From positions 401,413-465,412 of the forward strand of contig NZ_JAFJZZ010000002.1 in assembly GCF_017255415.1 (NCBI RefSeq): a stretch of 64,000 bases of DNA, written 5' to 3'. Each line of letters starts with the position of its first letter. The first letter of the stretch is position 1. Positions 54,106 through 63,903 of this stretch are shown here, piece after piece. The position numbers and the translations under genes are program-made. The DNA comes from Clostridium aminobutyricum (GTDB lineage Bacteria > Bacillota > Clostridia > Peptostreptococcales > Anaerovoracaceae). The notes under the pieces were generated by a model that searched no databases, was not told the DNA's origin, and was given only the letters and a program-made list of their open reading frames with translations.

Positions 54106-55872
54106 ATGCCTGAAAAAAGTGTACATGAAACGAGGATAGAAAGATTGCTTTCTACTCATATTCCTTTTCCTTTATGCATTATCAATATGCAAGGAAAGGT
54201 AACAAGAGCCAGTAATAAAATCGCTGAAGTGTTTAAATATGATGGAATTAAGGATGCGGATATATTTGCGCTAACTGGCATTAAGCATAGTGAATTTTTT
54301 GCTGAAGGAGTGAATGAAAAAGTACTCACCTTATCTCGAAATGAAAAGATTTTTCGGATTCAGGTCGGGTATATCGGTCACGATGAGGGTCGTCATGCCA
54401 TCATTTATTTTCATGACATCACTAATTATGAAACGTTGAAGATAATGTACAATGATGAACACATTTGTATAGCGTTTATCAATGTGGACAATTTTGACGA
54501 GCTTACTTCAAGCACTTCAGAAGAAAAACGATTATTTTTGACTTCTGACATTGATAAGGCAGTCCGGCAGTGGGCTGGGAGAGGCAATGCCTCTATTATA
54601 CGGCATAAAGAAAATATGTACTATATGGTGTTTGAAAGCAGCTATTTAGAAAAGTTAATGGAAAATAAGTTTGCTATCTTGGACGATATCAGAGCCATTG
54701 AAACAGAAGCCGATTTTCCGATAACCTTAAGCATCGGTATTGGTGCAGGTGCAAGAAATCCAATGCAAACGGAGCAACACGCACTGGCTGCGCTGGAGCT
54801 TGCTTTAGGTCGAGGCGGAGATCAGACAGTTGTAAAACGCGGTACGAAGATTGAGTATTTTGGCGGGAAGATGCAGACGGTCGAGAAAGGCAATAAAGGA
54901 AAATCCAGAATCATTGCGCATGCTATAAAGCAGCTCGTGGATCAATCTTCCAAAGTGATTATTATGGGACATAAAAATCCGGATATGGATTCCTTTGGTT
55001 CAGCGCTGGGGATTTACCGCATTGCACTCAATCGAAATAAAGACGCTTATATTGTCATTAATAACTATTTTGATACGTTGGCAGACATTTACAATCTGGC
55101 AAAAGAAGCGGAGATTTATCAGTTTGTCAATAGTGAAAAAGCGATTGCCATGACAGATAAGGATACGTTGGTTATTGTTCTTGATACACATCGCCCTAGC
55201 CTTGTAGAATGCAACGAGTTGTTAACGATGACCGACCGGATTGTTGTCATCGATCATCATCGAAAAGCAGAAGACTTCATTGATAATGCGACGCTTTATT
55301 ATATGGAACCATATGCATCCTCTACAGCGGAGCTTGTTACAGAGATTTTGCAGTATTCAGGAGACAAGAAAAATGTTGCGAAATTAGAGGTAGAAGGGCT
55401 CCTTGCGGGGATTTCAATGGATACCAACCGATTTGCCGTGAAAACGGGCGTACGAACCTTTGAAGCAGCTTCTTGGCTGAGAAGGTCCGGAGCAGATACA
55501 ACCGCTGTGAAACGGTTCTTTCAAACAGACATGCATTCGTTTAAGATCAAAGCAAGTTGTATCGCAAATGCAGATATAAAAGACAATGGGATTGCCTATT
55601 CCGTGTGTCAGGGAACTCATCCGGATGCACAGGTTATAAATTCGCAGGCGGCAGATGAATTGCTGTCTGTAAAAGGCGTGCGGGCAAGCTTTGTTGCGGG
55701 ACGTGACGAACAGGGCCGTACGGTAGTGAGTGCAAGATCTTTAGGAGAATTAAATGTTCAAACGATTATGGAGAAGCTGGGTGGCGGCGGACATTTAACG
55801 ACGGCGGGAGCACAAGTTTCCGGTACTCCCGAGGAGGTACTTGCACAAATCGAAGAGATTGTTGACAAATAG
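54106..55872 (+). CDS. gdpP: GdpP-like c-di-AMP phosphodiesterase lacking membrane segments
   Basis: 588 residues. A PAS-like domain (about 1-110, HIPFPLCIINMQGKVTRASN) leads into a degenerate GGDEF domain, then DHH (GHKNPDMDSFGSALG, VIDHHRKAEDF) and DHHA1 (GGGGHLTTAGAQ) domains. GdpP cuts cyclic di-AMP to pApA. GdpP of Bacillus and Staphylococcus begins with two membrane helices (about 650 residues); here the RBS AGGG with ATG at 54106 starts directly at PAS and no hydrophobic helix is present. An upstream in-frame stretch overlaps the yybS-like gene and is not hydrophobic enough to be an anchor. Confidence 0.9.
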   Translation: MPEKSVHETRIERLLSTHIPFPLCIINMQGKVTRASNKIAEVFKYDGIKDADIFALTGIKHSEFFAEGVNEKVLTLSRNEKIFRIQVGYIGHDEGRHAIIYFHDITNYETLKIMYNDEHICIAFINVDNFDELTSSTSEEKRLFLTSDIDKAVRQWAGRGNASIIRHKENMYYMVFESSYLEKLMENKFAILDDIRAIETEADFPITLSIGIGAGARNPMQTEQHALAALELALGRGGDQTVVKRGTKIEYFGGKMQTVEKGNKGKSRIIAHAIKQLVDQSSKVIIMGHKNPDMDSFGSALGIYRIALNRNKDAYIVINNYFDTLADIYNLAKEAEIYQFVNSEKAIAMTDKDTLVIVLDTHRPSLVECNELLTMTDRIVVIDHHRKAEDFIDNATLYYMEPYASSTAELVTEILQYSGDKKNVAKLEVEGLLAGISMDTNRFAVKTGVRTFEAASWLRRSGADTTAVKRFFQTDMHSFKIKASCIANADIKDNGIAYSVCQGTHPDAQVINSQAADELLSVKGVRASFVAGRDEQGRTVVSARSLGELNVQTIMEKLGGGGHLTTAGAQVSGTPEEVLAQIEEIVDK

Positions 55873-55936
55873 GCCTTGCACCGATACGGAAGTATACGGC
55901 AATGGGCAAGGCAATCGATGATTGGAGGAAAATAAG

Positions 55937-56380
55937 ATGATCGTAATATTATTGAAAGACGTAAAGGGAACCGGAAAAGCCGGAGAAGTGGTAAAGGTGA
56001 GTGATGGGCATGCCAGGAATTTACTGATTCCCAGAGGCCTTGCTACAGAAGCTACAGAAGGCAATGTAAGAAACTTGGAAAAGCAGAAAGCGATTGCAGC
56101 CGATAAAAAAGCAGCAGAAAAAACCGCTGCACAAGAGCTTGCTGAAAAGTTGAAAGCGCTTACGGTTTCTATTCAGACAAAAGGCGGAGAAGGCGGAAGA
56201 CTGTTTGGTTCCATCACTTCAAAAGATATTGCGGAAGCATTAAATCAGCAGCATAAGATCAATATTGATAAAAAGAAATTTGTTTTGGATGCTCCGATTA
56301 AACAGATCGGAGAGTTTGCCGTTGAAGTAAAGTTATATCCTGAGGTTATCGGCACTGTTAAAGTGAATGTATCCATATAG
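55937..56380 (+). CDS. rplI: 50S ribosomal protein L9
   Basis: 147 residues: [40 protein letters not shown], a long connecting helix rich in Lys and Ala, and the C-terminal domain with [22 protein letters not shown] at 55924-55928 serves the ATG at 55937; five extra codons upstream contain this site. Confidence 0.97.
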   Translation: MIVILLKDVKGTGKAGEVVKVSDGHARNLLIPRGLATEATEGNVRNLEKQKAIAADKKAAEKTAAQELAEKLKALTVSIQTKGGEGGRLFGSITSKDIAEALNQQHKINIDKKKFVLDAPIKQIGEFAVEVKLYPEVIGTVKVNVSI

Positions 56381-56389
56381 GAGTAACCA

Positions 56390-57712
56390 ATGATAGAGAG
56401 AATCCCTCCACATAATGATGATGCTGAAAAGTCTGTAATGGGTGCTGCTATGATTAGCAAGGACGCCCTATTTGACGTTATCGAAACAGTGAGACCAGAA
56501 GATTTCTACAGTGAAATACATAAGGAAATTTTTCAGGCTATTGTCGATTTGTGCAGGAAGAATACACCGGTAGATGCATTAACGGTGGCAGAAGAGCTGA
56601 AAAGAAGAAAATCTCTTGAAATGGTAGGGGGCCGTGCTTATATACTGTCTCTTGCAGGAGGTGTTCCGACGACTGCTAATGCACAGCAGTATGCAAAGAT
56701 CGTAGCGGAAAAGGCCGTACTCAGAAATCTGATTAAAACCGCTGCTGATATCTCGGAAAAGAGTTTTCAGGAAAAGATGGAATCTTCTGAGGTGCTGGAT
56801 TTTGCAGAAAGAGGTATTTTTGAAATTGCACAGAAAAGACAGGGAAAAGATTATTCTTCCCTGAAAGATGTCCTGCTCGAAAATATTGATCGAATTGATG
56901 AGATTTCAAAAATGGACGGAAATGTGACGGGCGTTCCGACCGGATTTATGGATTTGGATGCGAAAACATCTGGCTTCCAACGCTCTGAATTAATCATTTT
57001 GGCAGCAAGACCCGCCATGGGAAAAACGGCGTTTGCTTTGAATGTGGCGCAGCAGGCAGCGATAAAAGGCAATGCAACGGTCATGATCTTCAGTCTGGAA
57101 ATGTCCAAGGACCAATTGGGGCAGAGGCTTTTATCGATGGAATCCAGAATCGAGATGCAGAAGCTAAAAACCGGTCAGCTGGAGCGAAATGACTGGGAAA
57201 ATATCAGTTTAGCCATGGACACGCTTGCCAAAGCGAATATTTACATCGATGATACGCCGGGGATTTCGATTATGGAAATGAAAAACAAGTGCCGTCGGCT
57301 GGCTGCTGAAAAAGGTCTGGACATGGTCGTAGTAGACTATTTGCAATTGATGAACATCGAGGGAAGAAGCGAAAGCAGGCAACAGGAGATTTCGACACTT
57401 TCCAGATCGCTCAAGCTGCTTGCGAGAGAGATGGACTGTCCGGTTATCTTATTATCTCAGCTTTCCCGAGCACCGGAGCAACGAACAGATCATCGGCCGA
57501 TTCTATCAGACTTAAGGGAATCCGGTTCGATTGAGCAGGATGCAGATATCGTCATCTTTTTATATCGAGATGATTATTACAACCCGGAAAGTGATAAACC
57601 GGGTGTTTGTGAAGTCATCATTTCAAAGCAAAGAAGCGGTCCTACGGGAACAGTAGAACTTACATGGCTTGGTAAGTATACACGATTTGTGGATAAGAGC
57701 AATATGCGATAG
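56390..57712 (+). CDS. dnaB: Replicative DNA helicase
   Basis: 440 residues. The N-terminal domain starts RIPPHNDDAEKSVMGAAMIS. The RecA-like core has Walker A ARPAMGKTAF, GNATVMIFSLEMSKDQLGQR, Walker B VVVDYLQLM, and the QLSRAPEQR and DLRESGSIEQDAD motifs. Hexameric DnaB unwinds the fork. AGGAG lies at 56380-56384, nine bases after rplI. Confidence 0.97.
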   Translation: MIERIPPHNDDAEKSVMGAAMISKDALFDVIETVRPEDFYSEIHKEIFQAIVDLCRKNTPVDALTVAEELKRRKSLEMVGGRAYILSLAGGVPTTANAQQYAKIVAEKAVLRNLIKTAADISEKSFQEKMESSEVLDFAERGIFEIAQKRQGKDYSSLKDVLLENIDRIDEISKMDGNVTGVPTGFMDLDAKTSGFQRSELIILAARPAMGKTAFALNVAQQAAIKGNATVMIFSLEMSKDQLGQRLLSMESRIEMQKLKTGQLERNDWENISLAMDTLAKANIYIDDTPGISIMEMKNKCRRLAAEKGLDMVVVDYLQLMNIEGRSESRQQEISTLSRSLKLLAREMDCPVILLSQLSRAPEQRTDHRPILSDLRESGSIEQDADIVIFLYRDDYYNPESDKPGVCEVIISKQRSGPTGTVELTWLGKYTRFVDKSNMR

Positions 57713-57763
57713 AAATCTGCAATCATGCGGGTTTCTTGGCGGCTCACGAATTAGGAAGGTACT

Positions 57764-59068
57764 ATGCAAAAACAATTTATTAGAAAAAAAGCAAAAGAGC
57801 TATACCTTTTAGATACAAGCGTTGAAAATGTTTTTATAAATGAATATATGCCGAATGCACCGGGGGACTATGTGAAGGCATATTTGTTTTCCTTAATGTA
57901 TGCGGATGCAGAGGTTGAGATGTCCAATGAGACGATTGCCAAGCAATTGGCCATGGCGGAAGAGGATGTTTTAAAAGCGTGGTCTTATTGGGAAAGCTTG
58001 GGTGTTATTACAAAGCATTTTGAAGATCCGAAGGACAAGTTCAATTACAGCGTAGAATTTGTAAACTTAAAAGAACTTTTATACGGAAAACAAAAAAGCA
58101 AGCACAAAAAAGACAAAGCTGTAAATGAGTCCATTCAAAACCAGCTGGCCGATACGGATATTCAGCAGATGTACAAGTCGATTGAAAAGATTACGGGAAG
58201 GCTGCTTGGCGGAAATGAGCCGATGGCCATTCTTTCTTGGATAGAAGATTTCGGAGCGCAACCTGAGATGATTGTATATGCCTACTCCTATTGCAAAAAT
58301 GCCAGAAAAAAGGACAGCGTGCAATATGTAGGTTCTGTGGTAAAAGAATGGGCAGAAAAGAACTTGCAGACAACCCCGGAAATTGAAAACTATTTACAAG
58401 CAATTGACAACAAGCATTACCTATATAAACGTGTCATGAAAGCATTGGGCTTTAACCGGAATGCAACCGAAGAAGAACAACGCTTGATGGATAATTGGTT
58501 TGGTGAAATGAACTATAAGCTGGACAAGGTACTGGAAGCTTGCAGTAAAACCAGCGGGATTCCGAATCCCAATATTAATTATGTGAATAAGATTCTATCC
58601 AATTGGCTGACGGATAAAGGCGGTACCGTTGGAAACAGCACGAAGGAAGCAGCGGGTGAAAAAGGGATCCATGCGGGTGTGGTGCTGAAATATTATGATG
58701 CCATACGCGAAAAGGCAGAAAATGAGGCAACAGAACGAAGACAGGAAGTGTATCGTCTTTTGCCGGACATAAAAGCAATTGATGAAGAAATTCGGAGCCT
58801 TGGGATGAGGCTTTCTAAAATAATGGTTTCCGGAGCAAGCAATGCAAAGGAACAGATGGCAAAATTTAAAATAAAGATCGATGTCTTAAGTGAAGAAAAG
58901 GCGTTTCGATTAACAGAAAATAATTTTCCGGTTGATTACATGGAGATTCATTATAAGTGTGACAAATGTAAGGATACCGGAACGGATGATATGGGGGGAC
59001 GCTGTAGTTGTTTTGATGAGCGGCTGAGCGAAGCAGAGACATGGCAAAATTTTTCGAAAAAAGTTTAG
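57764..59068 (+). CDS. DnaD-domain primosome protein fused to a helicase-loader N-terminal region
   Basis: 434 residues. A winged-helix N-terminal domain (about 1-120) and two DnaD/DnaB2-like helical domains (ADTDIQQMYKSIEKITGRLL and a second at about 205-285) are followed by a segment that looks like the N-terminal part of a DnaC/DnaI-type helicase loader: EVYRLLPDIKAIDEEIRSLG and the zinc motif YKCDKCKDTG with RCSCF. The AAA+ ATPase domain that should follow is absent; the gene stops and the next begins 28 bases inside it. It lies just after the helicase gene, so a loader role without ATPase is inferred. Confidence 0.78.
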   Translation: MQKQFIRKKAKELYLLDTSVENVFINEYMPNAPGDYVKAYLFSLMYADAEVEMSNETIAKQLAMAEEDVLKAWSYWESLGVITKHFEDPKDKFNYSVEFVNLKELLYGKQKSKHKKDKAVNESIQNQLADTDIQQMYKSIEKITGRLLGGNEPMAILSWIEDFGAQPEMIVYAYSYCKNARKKDSVQYVGSVVKEWAEKNLQTTPEIENYLQAIDNKHYLYKRVMKALGFNRNATEEEQRLMDNWFGEMNYKLDKVLEACSKTSGIPNPNINYVNKILSNWLTDKGGTVGNSTKEAAGEKGIHAGVVLKYYDAIREKAENEATERRQEVYRLLPDIKAIDEEIRSLGMRLSKIMVSGASNAKEQMAKFKIKIDVLSEEKAFRLTENNFPVDYMEIHYKCDKCKDTGTDDMGGRCSCFDERLSEAETWQNFSKKV

Positions 59069-61197
59069 ATAAATTGAAGAACAGAAAAAGACCGTCGGAG
59101 GAAATAGCTTTACAAGAGCAGGAAGAGGTAACTTCGACGGAAGTTCAGCAGGCAAATCAAAGGCAAAGCATGATATCGGATTTAGAGAACTTAGGTAGAA
59201 GTCCTGAAAATGATTTTTTAAAAAGTTTTCCAAAGACACCGACTCAAATCGCCGAAGAAGAAGCGCTGGCAAGAGTGGCACAGGAAGAAGCCGCTATGAG
59301 AGAAAAATTGGAACAGCTGGCAGCTGAAGAAAGTACTAAGAAGATAGCCGAAGAACTGGATAAGCAGAAGAAAGAAGTCAGAGAACCAGAGCAATCCGGC
59401 AAGGAAAATAAAAGAGCACATCGTGTGATTGGAAATTCCAAAGCCGAAAAGAGGGCTGTTCGTGAAATCAACAGCCTTGAAAAACAATTTGCAGATTTTA
59501 TTATCAGTTTTCAAGATATGACGTATATTTTGGGAAAAAGCATTTTAAGCGAGTTTGTCCACGTAGGCGATTTCGTAAAAACAGGGTTTCGCAATCTAAG
59601 AAGTCATATTTTCTGGAAGATTGAAAATTACTATTCTCAATATCCCGAAAAACGTTGGGAAAGACATCAAAAAAATCGAAAATTGATGCGGCAGCTTATT
59701 CAAACAAAGAATACATTGATTGCAAAAGAAAAAGCGACGGCTGCACGAATGGTGCATTTTATCAATCATCTGGACAGAACGAACGAAGAGCTGGCGGATA
59801 AAACGACTGTAATTGTAACGGTCGGCAATGAAAAGTTTAATTTAGCCAGAGAATGGGCGGAATTGAATAAGGCCAAACTGCTTATGCACTTTGCAGTGGT
59901 GGTTGCAGTGGTGTTGTGTATAGCGGCAGTATTTAATTACACAACGGCGTATGAGTATGCCTATAACGGACGAACGCTTGGAATTGTTGAAAAGCAAGAG
60001 GACGTTTTAAAAATAGTAGATATCGTGAGCAGACAGCTTTCGAAAGAGCATAGCGTTGAAATTTACATTGACCGAGATCGAGATATCACCTTTCAAAGGG
60101 TACTCTCTTTAAATAAAGAAATTGATAATACGGAAGACGTGTTAAATAAACTTACATATATGAAGGATATGAGTGCTAAAGCATATGGAATTTATGTAAA
60201 TGGTATTCGGGTTGCAATCGTCGACAGTAAGAAAACTGCAGGAGATCTTTTTGATGAGATTGAGTCTGAATATTTAAGTTCCGCAGGCACTGTTCAATAC
60301 GAGAGTGTTGATTTTAAAGAGAAGGTTGAAATAAAACAGATTGATACCAAGCTGGGGAGAATTCAAAATCCCGAAATTGTTCGTCAAAAGTTATTGACAG
60401 GGGCGGTTTCACAACAGACTCATGAAGTAAAGTCAGGAGACACCTTATCCGGCATCGCACAAGCTTATGGCATGAAGATCAGTGATTTGAAAGAAGCTAA
60501 TCCGACTTTAAATCCTGAAAAATTAAGTATCGGACAGAAAATTGTTCTGACTAAACCGGCACCGCTTGTGACGATAAAGACCGTAGAAGTAGCTACTTAC
60601 AGACAGGAAATCCCTTACAGTACAGAAGAACAGCAGGTTTCCACGCTGTATAAGGGTGAGAGTTCTGTTAAAGTGCAGGGTGTTAATGGAGAAGAACAAG
60701 TTACCGCGAGAATAACGAGAGAAAACGGTGTGCAAGTGAATACAGAGATTTTAGCGTCGCAGATTCTTTCGGAGCCGGTTGCAAAAGTTGTTCTAAAGGG
60801 AACGAAAGAATTGCCGCCGCTTCAAGGAACAGGGTCGTTGAAATACCCGGTATCCGGAGCAAGATTAACGTCTAAATTCGGAACCAGATGGGGACGAATG
60901 CATTACGGCATCGACTTAGCTTGCCCGGTTGGAACTGCGGTTAGAGCAGCAGACGGCGGTACGGTGACCTTTGCGGGATACAGCGGCTCCTATGGATATG
61001 TGGTAAAGATTAGCCATGGCGGCGGCGTTGTAACATTATACGCGCACAACAGCAAGTTGCTCGTCAGCAAGGGAGACCGGGTATATCAGGGGCAACAAAT
61101 CGCCAAGTCTGGGAACACCGGAAGAAGTACCGGGCCGCACTGCCATTTCCAAGTGGAAATCAATGGCGTTCCTAAAAATCCGTTAAATTATCTATAG
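59041..61197 (+). CDS. M23 peptidase with LysM and G5 domains
   Basis: 718 residues. A long charged cytoplasmic part (about 1-278, rich in Glu, Lys and Ala and probably coiled) leads to one membrane segment (LMHFAVVVAVVLCIAAVF, about 281-300). Outside there is a LysM (HEVKSGDTLSGIAQAYGMKI, about 461-505), a G5 domain (about 510-590) and a C-terminal LytM/M23 domain: GRMHYGIDLACPVGT, YGYVVKISHGGG, HCHFQVEING. The zinc ligands are kept, so it can cut cell-wall peptides. It overlaps the DnaD gene by 28 bases with a weak RBS. The large cytoplasmic part is unusual. Confidence 0.85.
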   Translation: MAKFFEKSLDKLKNRKRPSEEIALQEQEEVTSTEVQQANQRQSMISDLENLGRSPENDFLKSFPKTPTQIAEEEALARVAQEEAAMREKLEQLAAEESTKKIAEELDKQKKEVREPEQSGKENKRAHRVIGNSKAEKRAVREINSLEKQFADFIISFQDMTYILGKSILSEFVHVGDFVKTGFRNLRSHIFWKIENYYSQYPEKRWERHQKNRKLMRQLIQTKNTLIAKEKATAARMVHFINHLDRTNEELADKTTVIVTVGNEKFNLAREWAELNKAKLLMHFAVVVAVVLCIAAVFNYTTAYEYAYNGRTLGIVEKQEDVLKIVDIVSRQLSKEHSVEIYIDRDRDITFQRVLSLNKEIDNTEDVLNKLTYMKDMSAKAYGIYVNGIRVAIVDSKKTAGDLFDEIESEYLSSAGTVQYESVDFKEKVEIKQIDTKLGRIQNPEIVRQKLLTGAVSQQTHEVKSGDTLSGIAQAYGMKISDLKEANPTLNPEKLSIGQKIVLTKPAPLVTIKTVEVATYRQEIPYSTEEQQVSTLYKGESSVKVQGVNGEEQVTARITRENGVQVNTEILASQILSEPVAKVVLKGTKELPPLQGTGSLKYPVSGARLTSKFGTRWGRMHYGIDLACPVGTAVRAADGGTVTFAGYSGSYGYVVKISHGGGVVTLYAHNSKLLVSKGDRVYQGQQIAKSGNTGRSTGPHCHFQVEINGVPKNPLNYL

Positions 61198-61201
61198 AAT
61201 T

Positions 61202-61241
61202 AAAGGGGGTGTCTTAAATGGATTTTTTAAGATGCCCTTTT
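61202..61241 (+). terminator. Terminator after the M23 gene
   Basis: AAAGGGGGTGTCTTAAA pairs with TTTTTTAAGATGCCCTTT with a small bulge; TTTTATGACTTTTT follows. Confidence 0.75.
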
Positions 61242-61391
61242 ATGACTTTTTCTATAAGACCTATAGTATTTGACAAAGGTTAAATAATTAGAAAATAGTT
61301 ATTTTATTGCAAAAAAGTCTCAGGAAAAGTATAATAAACATGTAAAATGTGTATTTTGAGATGATTCTGTTTAGAGAATAGGAAGATTAGG

Positions 61392-62360
61392 ATGAGTAAA
61401 GATATACAATCACTCAAGGAAGAATGCAATGAACTGGAGCGCAGGCTCAATTGGCTTGAAGAGAAATGCGCGGTTTTGATGGAGCAAAGTGAAGCAATGG
61501 TGCACGACTATGATTATGAAAGGGATACCATGGTGTATTCTTCAAAATCACCAAATGGCAGTGTGGTGGAGCATACCATTGAAGCCTATCGAGCTACGGT
61601 AGCATCGAATGTTATTTTTTATCCGAACCTTCAACATATCACGATTGAGGAAATCCGACTGAGCAAAGAAAAGTCAGCCACCGGTGAAGTAGACTATCTT
61701 GCGGAATACAAGGCGGGAGAACGTAAATGGTATCGAACGTATTATACGAGCTTCCAGTATCCGGATGGGAAACCAATGAGGCTGATTGGGATTACGAAGA
61801 ACATACAACGAGAAAAGGAGCATGAGCTGCTCGTCATAAAGGCGGAGAAAGATGGTTTGAGTGAACTCTACAATCGGGATTCCACGGAAGAGAGAATCCG
61901 AAAGCTGTTGGCCGCTCCAATTTCTGCAGGAAAGCATCTTTTTGTCTTGTTTGACATTGATAACTTTAAGAAAATAAATGATACGTACGGTCATATTATG
62001 GGCGATGATATTATAAAAAGAGTGGCGAGGATTATTTCTTCTAAGTTTCGTACCAGCGATATCATCGGACGAATTGGCGGAGATGAGTTTGTTGCATTCC
62101 TGCGAAATGCCGAATATAACGATCTTTTAAAAAAGAAACTGGAACGAATCAATCACGAGGTCTGCCAGATGTCATCAGAGAAAATGCTGGATGTGGACTT
62201 GTCATTGAGTATCGGAGTTGCTAGAATTCCGAAGGATGGCTGTAGCTTTGAGGAAGTTTATTTAAGGGCGGACAGAGCTTTATATCAAGCAAAAAATCTG
62301 GGGAAAGGCCGCTATGTCTTGTATAAGAAAAGTAAGAAAGAGCACGCTTTTTTTGAATAA
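61392..62360 (+). CDS. Diguanylate cyclase with an N-terminal PAS-like domain
   Basis: 322 residues. A short coiled N-terminus (about 1-30) and a PAS-like domain (about 35-145) come before the GGDEF domain. That domain has LSELYNRDSTEERI, VLFDIDNFKKINDTYGHIMG and GRIGGDEFVAFL, an intact active site, and RTSD five residues upstream of GGDEF is an inhibitory-site RxxD. It makes cyclic di-GMP with product inhibition. No membrane segment, so it senses something in the cytosol. It is followed by a terminator and then the HD-GYP gene. Confidence 0.9.
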   Translation: MSKDIQSLKEECNELERRLNWLEEKCAVLMEQSEAMVHDYDYERDTMVYSSKSPNGSVVEHTIEAYRATVASNVIFYPNLQHITIEEIRLSKEKSATGEVDYLAEYKAGERKWYRTYYTSFQYPDGKPMRLIGITKNIQREKEHELLVIKAEKDGLSELYNRDSTEERIRKLLAAPISAGKHLFVLFDIDNFKKINDTYGHIMGDDIIKRVARIISSKFRTSDIIGRIGGDEFVAFLRNAEYNDLLKKKLERINHEVCQMSSEKMLDVDLSLSIGVARIPKDGCSFEEVYLRADRALYQAKNLGKGRYVLYKKSKKEHAFFE

Positions 62361-62364
62361 CAGC

Positions 62365-62394
62365 AAGCTGGAAATGATCATTCCAGCTTTTTTT
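62365..62394 (+). terminator. Terminator after the GGDEF gene
   Basis: AAGCTGGAA-ATGATCA-TTCCAGCTT followed by TTTTTT. Confidence 0.88.
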
Positions 62395-62565
62395 ATCGCT
62401 TATGACAGGACGCAATATCAAAGAAGCTTACTGCTTTAGTTTTCCGAGAGAGCGGACTTGCATAGAAGTCTCAATAATTGTATAATAAATACGAATTATT
62501 CCATAATTAAGGCTAATTATGAAGGAAAAATAAGTCAAGAGTGTAGTAAAAGAAGGAGAGCTAGA

Positions 62566-63843
62566 TTGAAAAGGCAGTTATTTGTAAATTTGAACAACTT
62601 ACTATTGTCTTTATCAGAAGTAGTTGACTTTTCGAACCCGCTGATTGCTCAACATCAATATCGAACCGCATATATTGCACTGGAAATAGCAAAATATGCG
62701 AATGCATCATTAGAAGACAGAGAAAATATTTTTACTGCGGCATTATTACACGATATCGGAGCAATAACGGTAGAAGAAAAATCAGCCATACATAGTTTTG
62801 ATGAAACCAATACGGACATACATGCCATGAGAGGGGAACTTTTATTAGAACAGATTCCATGGCTGAGAAAGTTTTCAAAGATAGTGAGATATCATCATAG
62901 AGACTGGTCGGACTGGGACGAAGGAATTGAAAATTCTGTTGTTTTCTCATCACAAATTATTTTATTGGCAGATTATGTTGAACGACTCATCGATAGAAAC
63001 AAATATATATTATATCAAAATAATGATATTGTAGAGGCTGTTAAAAAAATATCCGGACATGCTGTTCATCCTATGATTGTTGGATTTTTTGTGGAGTTAT
63101 CGAAGAAAGAAGAATTCTGGCTGGACTTAGTTTCGCCGAGATTGTATTCGTTGCTGCTTACCAATGGCCCATTTTCCAATATTCAGATTGGATTGGAGGA
63201 TATTTCGCTTATATCCAATTTGTATAGAGATCTGATTGACTTTAAGTCCAGATTCACCGCTACCCATACCTCTGGTGTTGCGGAGTGTGCAGAGGCTTTG
63301 TCAGAGCTCTTCGGAATGGCAGAAGTGGATGTAAAATCCATGAGAATCGCCGGGAACTTTCATGATATCGGAAAATTAGTCATTCCAAATCGTATCCTTG
63401 AAAAGCCCGGTAAATTGACCAGTGAAGAGTTTGCGATCATGCGGTGCCATACCTATTATACCTATTACACCTTACAATCTATAGGGGGATTGCAGAGAAT
63501 CGCAGAGTGGGCAGCGTATCACCATGAAAAGTTAGACGGAAGCGGGTATCCCTTTCATTGCCCGAAAGAGGAAATCGGCACAGGCTCCAGAATTATGGCA
63601 GTAGCGGATATATTTACGGCAATATCCGAAGATCGGCCTTACCGAAAAGGGATGAATAAAGATGAAATTTATAAAATTATAACAACCCAAGCAGAAAACA
63701 ATTTATTAGATAAACGTGTGGTGGACTTACTGTTTGACCATTATCAGGTTATAAAACAACGGGTTAAAGAAAAACAGGAAAAGGCGTTAGATTTTTATGA
63801 AAAACGCTTTCAGGTAATCGCCAATGAGATAAGAGAAGATTGA
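62566..63843 (+). CDS. Protein with two HD domains, the second HD-GYP
   Basis: 425 residues from a TTG start served by AAGGAG at 62553-62558; a longer TTG frame from 62458 has no RBS. The first half has an HD domain (ALLHDIGAITVEEK, RYHHRDWSDWDE). The second half is HD-GYP: GNFHDIGKLVIPNRI, RCHTYYTYYTL, YHHEKLDGSGYP, RIMAVADIFTAI. HD-GYP domains degrade cyclic di-GMP, so it balances the cyclase before it. The first HD domain lacks the GYP motif and may be regulatory or act on another substrate. Confidence 0.86.
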   Translation: MKRQLFVNLNNLLLSLSEVVDFSNPLIAQHQYRTAYIALEIAKYANASLEDRENIFTAALLHDIGAITVEEKSAIHSFDETNTDIHAMRGELLLEQIPWLRKFSKIVRYHHRDWSDWDEGIENSVVFSSQIILLADYVERLIDRNKYILYQNNDIVEAVKKISGHAVHPMIVGFFVELSKKEEFWLDLVSPRLYSLLLTNGPFSNIQIGLEDISLISNLYRDLIDFKSRFTATHTSGVAECAEALSELFGMAEVDVKSMRIAGNFHDIGKLVIPNRILEKPGKLTSEEFAIMRCHTYYTYYTLQSIGGLQRIAEWAAYHHEKLDGSGYPFHCPKEEIGTGSRIMAVADIFTAISEDRPYRKGMNKDEIYKIITTQAENNLLDKRVVDLLFDHYQVIKQRVKEKQEKALDFYEKRFQVIANEIRED

Positions 63844-63877
63844 TTCAAACAAAGGCTAAGCAATAGATCATTAGAAA

Positions 63878-63903
63878 GAGGCTGACATCAAGATGTCAGC
63901 CTC
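63878..63903 (+). terminator. Perfect hairpin after the HD-GYP gene
   Basis: GAGGCTGACATC-AA-GATGTCAGCCTC, 12 bp. No T-run follows directly, and AAGCGAAA/TTTTCGCT is just downstream, so this may be a dispersed repeat end rather than a simple terminator. The last 100 bases of the window have no gene. Confidence 0.55.
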
